Source: Siphonodentalium dalli (taxonomy: Eukaryota; Mollusca; Scaphopoda; Gadilida; Siphonodentaliidae). From it: a stretch of DNA of 64,000 nucleotides. Positions 45,035 to 56,740 of the stretch are shown piece after piece. The notes under the pieces are model-generated. The model saw nothing but the letters and a program-made list of their open reading frames with translations. It was not told the origin of the DNA and ran no database searches. Location: contig CP136062.1 in NCBI GenBank assembly GCA_032622095.1, forward strand, positions 56,928,420 to 56,992,419. The letters are read 5' to 3'. The position numbers and the translations under genes were made by a program. Every line of letters starts with the position of its first letter. The stretch's first letter is position 1.

Positions 45035-46424
45035 AAAGCGCTCTTTATTATCTACCGCTATTATGTATGGAAGCATGGACGCTCTTTATAAGAGACGATC
45101 GTTGGTCGAAGCATGGACGCTCTTTATAAGAGACGGTCGTTGGAATGTTTGCTCGGCTCACAAAACTAAAATTGCATGTTGAAACTTCCTCATATAACAG
45201 TCGAAATATGGTTATCAAAACCTCAATGGGTTTAATCTGCTTCTAGGCGCATACATTAATTAATATACACCCCTCGTTAAGTTGGTTTAAACAATATCTA
45301 TTTTTCTGCCCTCAAAGAACATATATAATAGTGTTTACATTATATTAGCCTCTCGATCTCCGATATAACTACCTGGCTTGCGTCTGCGTATAGATAAGTA
45401 CAAACTTGGGTTATTGTGCGGGTAGATCAAACTGATACTGTTACTGTTAAGGGCGTACTGTACTGTACGCCATTTTCAATAAATTCCCGGTAATAACAGC
45501 GATCTAGTTTATATAATATATAGAAAAATAAGTAATTTGAGTCGAAGATGTATTGTGTAAACGTTCAGGTTATCTTAAAATCAAAGCTAATTTGATATAA
45601 ATTTAATTTATGGCTGGAGCCATAAATTAAATTACGATTTTCCGTGTAAAAGATGTAATCAAATTAATTGATGGGTAGTGGATTGTGCAACGCGTGGCAC
45701 ACATGGTCGTGTAAAAAAATATATTGATACGGCGTGTAAACTTAAACCACTCACTGACTAGTGACTATACAATAACTTAAATAAGTATACAGGACTAGTA
45801 TGCATATAATATAACATTTAGTTGATACATTTGCTTGAAAACTGTTCGACAACGACAATTTGAATTTTCGCATTCCGGCTGATCTGCCATCCGTAACATT
45901 ACTTCGTACTCAACAGACATTCAAATAATGGAAATCTGGTTATCTTATCCTACGACTCAGAGACTATAGAAACCAACAACAACATTTTAGTACAGTATAT
46001 ATCCCTTTGAGACAATTAAAATATCGTCATTATTTTTTTCATTTGAAATGTCATGTTCCAGTGATTGCCACAATACGAGCGATTTAAGAACAAATCTATA
46101 GTGATCTGCACGAAGCATTCCTGAACATATATAATTTTAAGAATATCTTAATCATGGCTGCTCATGTTTTACAAAACAACAGGATCCATCATTTTGATTA
46201 TGGTCGTTTTTGAACAACCAAAAGTGAAAAAAATCAAATAATTTACAATCTCTAATTTTACTAATGTTTTATAAACATAATGACCGTTTCCTCCATAATT
46301 TAAGATTAGTAAATACGGGTGATATCATCACATCTAATATTTGTATCATATACGTCATTGCCTCTTATATGTAAATTTCAATGAAAACAGAAATGTTAAT
46401 AAACTTCGAACATGAACTAATTAG
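45035..46424. other. Intergenic, small repeats only
   Basis: 45070-45140 has two units of AAGCATGGACGCTCTTTATA + AGAGACG, sharing its core with the 42-bp array at 12828. 45598-45638 is a hairpin (AATTTAATTTATGGCT / CCATAAATTAAATT). Nothing else is recognised. Confidence 0.5.
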
Positions 46425-46479
46425 TTGGTAGTACAGAAAGCGGTTCATATATACTATGAGCAGGCTGCTCTCAGAGCAG

Positions 46480-47205
46480 CGCATCGGGATTACTCATGTG
46501 AGGTGCGGGGCTATCAGAATGTTGAAAAACTAGAGAAGTTTCAATTGCAGTTTCTAAAATATATTCTTAGATTGAAAAGCAGCACATCAACCTGTATGGT
46601 ATACGGAGAAACTGACGTGTTTCCAATTAAAACGGAAATAGACATACGAATGATATGTTTTGGGGCAAAATTGGTTGCATCACGAGAATTTAAAATATCT
46701 CGAGTATTATATCAGTATCTTCTGAAACTTTCAGTTGACGAAGACAATATCCACGGATGGACTAAACACGTAAGAGATATTTTGACAAAATGCGGTCTTA
46801 CATACCTATGGACCACCCAAGGTTCGGTGGATATCAATATTGAATGGTCAGAACGAACGATTCAAATTTCACTACAATGCAAGACCAATACCGCACAGAA
46901 TGGCCTAAAACGATTGACGAAAAATGTTAATGCCGAAATTACAAAATATTCAAAGATCAAATTAATTTAGAGTATTATTTAATTAAATTGCCTAAAGCAG
47001 ACGCACTGACATTGTTGAGATTTAGATGTTCAAATCACCATTTACCAATCGAAACAGGGTCGTGGAATGATATAATTATACTGCTCAAAGATAGGTTATG
47101 TAAAAAGTGTAATCAGAATGTAATTGTAATGAGTAACATTATATTATGGTGTGCGATGCGTTGCAGTCTGAACGCCGATATTTACTTCCCAACTTTATTG
47201 CCCCT
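46480..47205 (+). pseudogene. LINE ORF2 relic, frameshifted
   Basis: From about 46490 the frame reads YSCEVRGYQNVEKLEKFQL, QFLKYILRLKSST, CMVYGETDVFPI and CGLTYLW, parallel to the LINE at 30278-31288 (YGCDVFGF, KFLKIILKMKPST, MVYGESGCYPI, CGLTYIW). The frame stops at 46970. Homology continues in another frame from about 46973 (YYLIKLPK, RCSNHHLPIETGSW, CKKC). So there is at least one frameshift and the end of the zinc motif is lost. Inactive copy. Confidence 0.75.
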
Positions 47206-49322
47206 GTTATAAATACTTTCACTTTCAAGAAATTAAAGGCACGTGAGGCCTTAGTTGTCGAAATATTCATATTTGTTCCAATCACCGTAAATAGAAAAAC
47301 ATTAAAACGCATACAGTTTCGTTCATATATACCATGACCATCGCGTAAACAGCATGTTATCATAAAGATTTACTATATTTTACCTAAGCAAGAGCCTGAT
47401 TGTGTTACAGAAGACAGCACAATGCTGCTGGCTAATCACACACAAATGGCATAAACGCTCTTTATTCGTTCCATATCAGGAATTCACCCACAAAGAACGC
47501 TCTTTATGTTTACCATCATAATATAAACAAACACCAGAAAAGTAACTGTTATGCTTTTGTTTACATAACAATGGTCAAAAATATGACAATAACATACTGT
47601 TTATTCGATATTTCTTATTTGTAAACGGACAACGTCTGTCTACATTTTGTTGTTCTTTCTGTTTGTGGCGGTTTTTGACGGGTGGAAATATTTTCACAGG
47701 ATACCCACCGCCAAGGCCAACCGTACCTTTAATGCAAAGTGATGAAATAATTATCCTACGAAAACTGAGTCAATTTATACGGAATATAGAACTAATATTG
47801 GAATCACCGCCTATCGAAACCACAACTATTCCACAATGAGATATTTACACCAATACCACAAATCAATTTGTTTTTGCATGTAATTTATTATGTTCCTCGT
47901 ATATCTCATGTGATTTAAACGAGTGAAATAAACAAATTGAATTGCATTGTGATAACATTCATCGACACCCGGCCGAGTACTCTTTTTAACACACAAGCCG
48001 AAGTGCGAACGAACTTCGTCAATGATCAATTTCGCGCTATTTGAGCGGCGTATGTGACTGTTTCATGAAAGTAAAAAGGGCGGGGTAGTCATCTCGCTGT
48101 GTATTATTGACAGAAAAACAAACAGGACAATCATCCCAACCACTGGACCACTGGAATCTATAGTAGAAACGTTCGAATTGCCAATGACCGATTTTGTTTT
48201 GTTTAGAAAATATCTAAACATTTTTATTTAAAATTATCGCTTTGACAGACCAACATAACGATTACATCAATAGGAACCACTAACATCGTCGCATTAATCA
48301 GCTACAAGAGAAAAGAAAAGACTTACCTTGTTAGTACAAATGTAGGAAGTTTCGTTGGTCTCCGAAAAGTCTGGTCAGAAATTACGCTCTGGAGAATATT
48401 CGGCGTTTGAATTATTTATATCAATTTTGAAGAGCTGACACGTCTCTTATCGCGTTTGGATTTCAAACTACCACTCGATACACAGGTCTGAACACGTCTT
48501 GTGTCGAACCCATGACTCGATTTGTTTTCTTCGTATCTACTATATTTGCACTCGGACTGAAGTCCTTGTAGACAGAGTGATCGAATTGTCCAGTCCATAA
48601 GGGTTCGTTCACACAGCTGCCAAATTGACTGGCAATTTTTTCCACGACATTCTTCATAGATGCTTTTTGTTGCACACGTTTGAATGATAAATGTTCTAAT
48701 TACATAATGATTATGGCTGTTAGATTTTTTCAATTCCCATTGGTGCAGAGAAATGCCACGAATTATTGTACAACCGATTCATTCCAGAATGTCGAAGGCT
48801 AATTTCGGGCTAATGTAAACTGTAAAACAAATCGTGGGATTATATAGATTTAACTATGCATGTATAGTAACATGTAGGAGCAATGTATACATTTGGTAGA
48901 ATTTTCTAAAGCTGTATGCGTTCCAAGTGAACCCAAGAACCTTGACCAATCAAATGCGTACGTTAAGCGAAATCGGCAGCACTTGAAACTAAATGATCAT
49001 ACAGACAAATTGCAATAGCAGTGACATGCAGTAACATAGGACCATATTATTTTGGTGCTGCGAATATTCGATTCGAGCATATTTAAACATATTTTACTGT
49101 AACAACATTTTCACCCCTCGGGTGGTACCCGCCGGGGTGAGGGGTGAGGGGTGAGTCTTGGGTATGTTTCTATGGGGGTTTTCAACAGGCCACCCACCCA
49201 TGCCGTCAAATTGACCGAAAGAGACATTTTTGCGAATCAGGAATAAGGAATAGCGAAAAGTTCCAAAAGCATGTTCGTGATATTTATACCTGCTATTCCA
49301 GAATGGCACAAACTTAGCCAGA
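47206..49322. other. Intergenic, no convincing gene
   Basis: 47440-47510 has two inverted ACGCTCTTTAT words. 47570-47770 resembles 23870-24120. AATAAACAAATTGAATTG at 47927-47944 may be a LINE 3' end in plus orientation. Two overlapping minus frames at 48416-48733 (106 and 71 codons) show no domain that I recognise and no splice sites that fit. 49105-49160 is GC-rich with GGGGTGAGG repeats. Confidence 0.45.
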
Positions 49323-49752
49323 TTAAAGGTACTCAATCCGATCAGTCGGCCCTCACACCATCAAGATAAAACAACAACATTTCTTCAAGATACGCTTTAG
49401 TTATCATAATCGATTTATTGCAACAAAATAATGATAACCACTGTCAACTTTCCCAAATCTTGTTATTTATCAACATTTTGTTCAACAAAATATGCCGTAT
49501 TATCACTAAAGTATCACGAAATTTGACCGTATTAGCACTTGATTTTTTAGTTATTCATCTCCATCCGCAATTTTGTCCGAGATCCTCCGTTTGACCACGT
49601 GTTTCTGGGCCACATTTTATTACACATCTCGAGAAATAACAAAATTCAAAATTCGATATCTGATCACTTTCAGCTTTGACTCGAATCAAATATTTTTTAC
49701 TCCCGAAGCCAAAAAATAGTAATTTAGGAGCGTCTGATCTTATTTAGTACCT
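49323..49752. mobile_element. MITE family M, full copy
   Basis: TTAAAGGTACTCAATCCGAT at the left, AGTACCT at the right (the right TIR is mutated: CTTATTTAGTACCT). Inner order as at 11440. Confidence 0.8.
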
Positions 49753-50064
49753 GTACAATGGTGGCAGACCGGCATAGTGCGTTTAAAACATAAATGGAAG
49801 AATGGCAATTATTGGTGGGAATTTATTTGTATGTGGTGTACACACAATCATGATATCAACAAGAAATAACATACGGACAGGTAATTATCCAATAGGGCCA
49901 CATAATGTATACATGTATGTCAGTTAGCTAATCATATTAAATCACGAATATTGATTGTCAAGGTGTAATATTCCTTATCTTAGTTTGGTTTAAAACGCGC
50001 TGAATGCTATAATATGCGTAAATATTATACATATATTATCTAAGTGGATATCCTGCGTCTTCTG
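49753..50064. other. Intergenic, nothing seen
   Basis: About 310 bp of AT-rich sequence. Confidence 0.5.
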
Positions 50065-50647
50065 TTAAAGGGGTACCCGGTATTGTACACTAAATCCGAC
50101 CACTTAAAGGGGTACTGTACACTAAATACGACAATTTAAAGGGGTGTTGTACACTAAATCCGACCACTTAAAGGTGTACTGTACACTAAATACGACAATT
50201 TTAAGGGGTATTGTACACTAAATCCGACCATTGATAGGGGTATTGTACACTAAATACGACAATTTAAAGGGGTACTGTACACTAAATAAGACAATTTAAA
50301 GGGGTACTGTACACTAAATCCGACCATTTATGGGACCATCTCCTTTTATACTAACTGCATATATGCAACAAATGAATTAATTTGAGCCATGGAGTAGTGT
50401 AAAATACACTCGTGTGCTCAATGAACCATGCCAAAGACATGGTAATTATAATGAAAATGAACTTGTGATTGGAGTCATAAATTCATTTCCATTATATGTA
50501 CCATGTTGTTGGCATAGTTTATAGCGCACATGAGTGTATTTTGCACTAATCCATGGCTCAAATTAATTCATGTGTTGCATATATTCTGTTTAGTATAAAA
50601 GGCGATGGTCCCATAAATGGTCGTATTTAGTGTACAGTACCCCTTTA
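50065..50647. mobile_element. MITE family P with an expanded left terminus (8 x 32 bp)
   Basis: TTAA flanks on both sides. The left TIR, AGGGGTACTGTACACTAAAT + CCGAC, is repeated about eight times at 32-bp spacing (50065-50330). The right TIR is present once (GTACAGTACCCCT). The body 50331-50640 is the same palindrome as at 41639. Confidence 0.88.
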
Positions 50648-51219
50648 ATAGATATCAGATATTCCTGTCATGACCTCATCTTAGACTTATAAACAGGCCT
50701 GCACCTTTAGTTGATTTTCTATAGAAAAGCGCATTTGAGTTCGCGAACATTTAAGTGGCTATCCTATAGTTTCGTCTGAGAGAATATGCATGTTCAGTTC
50801 AATCGTGATTTGAATTACGCAGGCATACAATGTTCTTATAAGACATGTGCACCGACTTTCACCTAGTAAACACGGTCATATCATATCATGAGGGTTCTTG
50901 GTATGAGTAAATAAAAGTGCACCCGTTGCGAGGCTATCGGCTCTTTTTTGACCAGGTTTTCTTGACACAAGATAAGATATACTCATATGCACACTAAGTA
51001 TATCTCTCTGCATGCTAGTAATTTATGCATGCAAACAGTCCTGTCTGAACAACGACCACGCGATGTTATCTGTCATAGGATATTAATCCCGAATGAGCGT
51101 AGTTTTGTAATCTGCAGCACATGACTGAAACAACGGTTGATATAATTAAAGTGCTTTGTAATATGTAGCACTGTATAATATGTAGCACTGTATAATATGT
51201 TTCTCTGCATGTTATACCA
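50648..51219. other. Intergenic, nothing seen
   Basis: AT-rich; no frame or repeat recognised before the array at 51220. Confidence 0.45.
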
Positions 51220-51450
51220 TGTCGCACATGACTGACACCGTTTTTTAAAATTAAAGTGATTAGTAATCTGCAGTACATGACTGACATATCATGGGTGATA
51301 TTATTAAAGTGAAAAAAACACTGCTGCGGCACATGACTGACACATCATGGGTGATATTATTAAAGTGATATAAAACACTGCTGCGGTACATGACCAACAC
51401 ATCATGGGTGATATTATTAAAGTGATATAAAACACTGCTGCGGCTCATAA
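51220..51450. repeat. ~57-bp tandem repeat, 3-4 copies
   Basis: Unit ACATGACTGACACATCATGG + GTGATATTATTAAAGTGATA + TAAAACACTGCTGCGGT. The first unit is diverged, and 51120-51215 contains shorter relatives (ATATGTAGCACTGTATA twice). Confidence 0.85.
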
Positions 51451-51777
51451 CGAATAAACTTTATCAACGCAGGAAATTTTAATAAATTATGTATCGAAAT
51501 TGCCAGAACACAACGCTATTTTTTAACAATAATTAACTAAAGTGGTTTCGCTTACGAAATCGTTCACGTGATCGGTGATTTGTTCCGAACGAATTTACGA
51601 CTCTTTGTTTACATGACTGTGTGCATAGTTATGACGTCGTGTTCTACGAAATGGCACAGCCAATGTTGTTTGAATATTTTGACAATAATAGTGTAACAGT
51701 ACATTTTTCCATGGTTGTAGTGGCCGAGTCGTATATGATCAATTTCAAGTAGTGAAATTATGACTTAATATGTCTTT

Positions 51778-52423
51778 TATTGAATTGAATTGAATATATT
51801 TTATTATAGTGACCTGTTTATAAATAGAATACATATGCGTACAAAATTTATGTTACATGTCCAATACACCCGGCCGTTAAGGCCTATAAGTCACTTTAAG
51901 TCCAATATTTACATTAAATTGCACTGCGTGGTCTCGTAACTATGGACTGTCTCCTCTCGAATGCTTTATGTACAAATTTTGATGTCTGACGTGGAAAGTT
52001 AGTCATTAAATAACCAGCCATGAAACTAAGAGTATTTACACCATTTATACAGAAATTTATCTTTGCGAAGAAGTCACCTCTGATATCATCGTAAGCTCCA
52101 CATGAAAAAATGAAATGGAGTTCATCCTCAACACTGTTCCTATGGCAAAATACACATAACCGTTCATCCAAATCCTCTCTCTTCCATCTGCCGGTTTCAA
52201 CACGCAATGGTAGTATTCCACACCGTAACTGCGCCATTACAGAACGTTCATGTTTCGAAATGTTAAAACTATTTACATACAGTTCGGTGTTATAACTAAA
52301 TTTAATATCTTTATACAGTCTTAGCTTCCTGAGTCGTTCTAGATCACTCAACAATTTATCCTGGTTTTTATCATTGAGGTGTTTCTCACAAATTGTTAAA
52401 TCTACACTTAGTTGACTATCATA
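51778..52423 (-). mobile_element. 5'-truncated LINE with (TTCAA)n tail
   Basis: On the minus strand ORF2 is followed by ~130 bp of UTR that ends in ACTATAATAAAATATATTCA, ATTCAATTCAATAA (about 51778). The tail motif differs from that of the LINE at 30003. Confidence 0.72.
51914..52423 (-). pseudogene. LINE ORF2 C-terminal fragment
   Basis: A 169-codon frame opens after a TAG at 52424-52426 and ends at 51914. Residues LRCGILPLRVETGRW and a zinc-like CVFCHRNSVEDELHFIFSC (CX2C-X9-H-X4-C) mark the C-terminal end of LINE ORF2. The sequence is distinct from the LINE at 30278, so it may be another lineage. It lacks the RT and cannot move by itself. Confidence 0.8.
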
Positions 52424-52489
52424 CTATACTTATAACTATCGTACTCTCTGACAAAGACTACATTATTTTGAACCCCAGCCGTCACCGTT

Positions 52490-52965
52490 TCTATTGTTCG
52501 TCCTCCCACACCATCGGTAGGAGATCGTTACTATATCTTTGGTTTCGGGGGTAAACAAAATATTTGATTCGAGTCGAGGAACCCAACCATCAAACCTCAG
52601 CGTGATCAGATATCGGTTTTTGAAGTTTGTTATTTCTCGAGATGTGTAATAATATGTGGCCCAGAAATACGTGGTCAAACGGCAAAATTGCGGATGAAGG
52701 TGGATAACACTAAAATGGTAACACGGTCAAATTTCGTGATATTTTAGTGATAATACGGCCATATTTTGTTGAACAAAATGTTCGTATGGTAAATACGAAG
52801 TTTTGGGAAATTTGATACCATAGTTGACAGTGGTTATCATTATTTTGTTGAAATAATCGATTCTGATAACTAACACGTATTTTGAAGAAATGTTGTTGTT
52901 GTTGTTGCTGTTGTATCTTGGTGGTATGTTGACCGTCTGATCGGATTGAGTACCTTTAAAATATT
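52490..52965. mobile_element. MITE family M, left end lost
   Basis: Inner sequence as at 11440 in reverse orientation (TTCGGGGGTAAAC, GTCGAGGAACCC, ATTTTGTTGAACAAAATG, GTTGTTGTTGTTG). The right end ATCGGATTGAGTACCT^TTAA is intact; the left TIR is not recognisable. Confidence 0.78.
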
Positions 52966-53329
52966 CACCAATTAATCACACTCACCCGCTATCGGTTTGT
53001 GTGAAAAAAGAAACGAAATCGAAAATAACAACGATAGTTAAATATAATGTGATAATATGTAAGTCATATAGAACAAGAAAACCATAGCCAGAAATGGTAA
53101 CGCGCTCAAGATCATATATTATATACCCATGATTGTAATTATTGAATCGTTTTAATTTCTGTTATTTGTAATTGGCATAGCTTATCACAAACCAAAAATC
53201 AACATTATTGTCATGATGATGTTAAAGGGAATAACCTGGAACATGATCGTGTAAATAGTCATTAAACTATATGCCTATATGCCTAATGCATGGTAACGAC
53301 ACATGCACATGCTTGTATGATTGGAGTCA
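52966..53329. other. Intergenic, nothing seen
   Basis: About 360 bp without recognisable features before the next family H block. Confidence 0.45.
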
Positions 53330-56300
53330 GGGGTGCCCTGAAAAGGAGAGGGGGCACCAAAATTAATATACAATATTTTTAGCTCCAATTTCCACCAAAT
53401 TGATACATATTCTTATCTATGATACGAGGAGTCTAATCGTGTGATTTAAAGACGCCATATTGGTTCTGTTTGGGTGAGAAATGGGGGTTGGGTGGACACT
53501 AAATTTGATAAAAACTTCAGAAGGTTCACTTTTCCGAAGGTTCGCTATTCCGAAGGTTCGCTATTCCGAAGGTTTGCTATTCCGAATGTTCTCTATTCCG
53601 AAGGTTCGCTATTCCGAAGGTTTTTGTTATTTTAAAGGTTAATTCTATATCCTAAAGTATTGAGAGGTTCTTTATCACGAATTCTCTTTTTATGAAGGAA
53701 ATAACTTAAAACAGAAAAATAAATGTGATTTTTTTTTCGTGGGTTACCTTGATATTTAATGTCATTACGTATTCACGTCACGCAGCCCACACAATTGCTG
53801 TTTCCATACGATTTAATGTCATTACGTATGACGTTATATCTCAATAATTTTAGAGGCAAGAATACGCCAGCCAAAGGCGGATTATAACAGCGGGGCTATA
53901 ACGCTTAATGAATACTGGAGCGCCATAACATACTGCGTAGCAGAATATCGCTGAATAGGCGGATATGAGATGAATCTAACTGCAATTGTGATTTTTGTAT
54001 TGACTTTATTGTTGATGTTTCCAGTTCGGACAGACTGTATCTCTACATGTTGTTATTTCACTCATGCAGTCATCGTGTTTTCAACTTTCCATAATAAACG
54101 ATAAACGTCTTCTTGCTATTAATAACCGACATCTGGGACAATTTGGGAATTAGAACGGCGTATATAAATGTACTTTATGTGAATACTAGCGTAAAAGTAT
54201 TTTTCATACCTCGTGTGTTTTTGTGGGGGGGGGGGGGGGGGGGGCATGCATATTTTGATTCATTTCTGGTAAAATACGCTCAGAATAGAAAACCTTCGGA
54301 ATAGCGAACCTTCGGAATAGCGACCCTTCAGAATAGCGAACCTTCGGAAAAATGAACATTCGGAATAGGGAACCTTCGGAATAATGAACCTTCGGAATAA
54401 TGAACCTTCAGAATAGAGAACCATACTGGCCAAATTGGTGCCGTTTGGGTGAGAGATATGGGGGCCCTAAATATGATACGAATTTGTATACTCGCCAACT
54501 TTAACCATTTTTGTATATATGCGTTTCCACAATGAATCTAAGTGTGTGGTTTAATGATGAAAAAGTGGCGCCGCTTGAGTCCGAAAAAGGGACGGGAGCG
54601 TCACCAAACTTTGTGCCAATTACCATCAAATTCATACACGTTCTTCTCAAATGCCACGAGGGATCAAATCGTGCATGTTAAAAAGCCAAATGTGGTGCCC
54701 ATGTATATTTGCGAATATCTGTCTGTCTGTATGTGTTGTATATAAAACTTTACGTGGTACAATCGAGATGGCACCAACAAGGCGGTCGAAGAGGGTAACC
54801 ATTTACGAGGAAGACAAGGGTCGGGTTAAAATTTTATAAGGTGGCGCTGTTGGTATCAGGGGCAGAAAAGAGGGAGGGGCAGCCAAAAAACAACACAAAA
54901 AACAAAAACAAAATGATGAGATAGTTTTGACGCAGATTTCCACCAAACTTATATATAATCACCTCCGCGGTATGGCGCCATTCGAGTCAGGGGTGCACAG
55001 GGGGTGGGGCATCAACAATTGACTTAATAAACTATTTTTAGCGCAGATTTCCACCAAATTGATATATTCTTCTTCTCTATGATACGAGGAACATGATCGT
55101 GTGATTTAAAGGCGTTAAATTGGTGCCGTTTGGTGAGAGATGGGGGAGGGGTCCTAGCTATGTTAAGAATTTGTTTAGTTGCCGATTACCACCAAACTTA
55201 TTATAATCATCTCTATTATATCATGCATCCATGAGTCTAATGGACGTGGTTTAAATATGTCAAAAGTGGCGCCATTTAAGTCTTGCATGAGGAGGGGAGT
55301 TGCAACAAAGCTGATTTCCAACAAATTGATACACGTTCTTCTCTAATGATACGATGCATTAAATCACATATGGTGTCGTTTGGGTCATGGATGGCGAGAT
55401 GAGATGCAATAGCATTGATAAGATTGCTATTCGCCGATATCCACCATGTATAGTCATCCTTCCAGGCCTATCGTTCTAAGGAGTTTTTGGCATTCAAATT
55501 TTACAATCTCGACAAATGGTGGCACGATTAAGTCACTTGAATAAATTTATCTTCTCAACTGTCATATTTATATATGGGGTGGGATGGGAATGAGGGCATT
55601 CATATACTGAGCTAGCAAAACAGATACATAGTAGAAAGCATTAAACGTTTTTCATCGTTCTATTTAATATATACACATATTCTTGCAAAATGAGAGACCT
55701 CGAACCATCAGAGGATTGCATATTAGAATGGCTCATGTATATACTATAAGACAATTGAGTCTGTTCCATTAAATATAGTTTCCACAAAAAAGTTGCAATT
55801 TGTCAAGAGATATGGAAATGTATCGAAGGCCTGTTCACAGTGTGTAGTCAAATACATTTTCTTCTGAAATGAAAGAAAACGCAGTCAGTGCAGCACATGA
55901 CTTTTCAGGATCCTCCAATACTGATATCTGACAAGGGTATATCTGCCCGATACAGCGGATTTATTTCATTTTTTTAGAACAGCCTTACATAAACAACTCA
56001 AAATCTCGCTCTGTGTCGAGCACATGTAGCTGATATACGCGCAAAGCAACATTTATTTTAAACTGAGAATATTTAGTCAATATATAGCACCATGAACATG
56101 CAGAGGAGAATTTATTTAACACATCTGTATCTTCGTCGATATAAGATAGTCAGGTATCCTCAAAATCTTAGTCCAACACACAAGATTGATAGATACATCT
56201 CTGTATGTAAGACCCAATTGTCGTCTTTTATTTATGAGAACTAATGTGTTTATAATGTTCATGTTGTGACGACTGAAGTATACGCAGTTGTAAATAAATA

Positions 56301-56540
56301 AATACTTCTCTATTGGTGGAACGGATTAATCGTGATAAACAAAATGACAATCGACAAGGTGAGCCACTACTTATATTCCAGGTGTAAGCATCGTGTTTTG
56401 TGATGCTATTTGATAAAACAATTTATGAGAGTATCGTGTAACACTTTGAGAAAGAGTATGCTCTATTCCCACTAAAAATCCGCAGGGTTTCACATCTTCA
56501 CATCACTTTAACCTGGGCAACGCCGGGTAACCCTGCTAGT
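53330..56540 (+). mobile_element. Most complete family H element (Helitron-like end)
   Basis: Order: units (53330-53517), an inserted foldback element, units (54424-55440), the ~460-bp segment (55450-55900), and a terminal segment that ends GCAACGCCGGGTAACCCTGC + TAG^TT at 56540. TCTGTCTGTCTGTATG stands at 54718-54733. No Rep/helicase or other enzyme frame is present, so it would be non-autonomous. The 5' end is uncertain. Confidence 0.55.
53518..54423. mobile_element. Foldback element with inverted 17-bp terminal arrays
   Basis: The left end has about six units of AAGGTTCGCTATTCCG (53525-53630). The right end has about eight inverse units, CGGAATAGCGAACCTT (54285-54420). The middle is unrelated and includes an 18-20-base G run at 54224-54243. 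Long inverted arrays at both ends are the structure of Foldback elements. It lies inside a family H block. Confidence 0.8.
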
Positions 56541-56740
56541 TGTTTATAAATACATTAAAACATGATGTTGGTCCGTTGGTGGTCCGTGTTCTGTGTTGTA
56601 AACCGCCACAAGTCCCACAAGTTATTGTGAAACTCCTTGCAATTGTAGAATGATTTCTGGCATGTCTGGCAACCACACCAACTTAATATGTATACCAGAC
56701 TAGATTGAACTCCATACCCAGGTGTTGATTTGATAGAGAT
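56541..56740. other. Short spacer
   Basis: No feature seen between the family H end and the duplication. Confidence 0.5.

Noticed and set aside
48416-48733. Overlapping minus frames of 105 and 70 codons
   Set aside because: No domain, no convincing splice acceptor or donor in frame, and the two frames contradict each other.
50065-50330. CRISPR-like regular array
   Set aside because: The units are contiguous 32-bp copies without unique spacers, they derive from a MITE end, and the window is eukaryotic.
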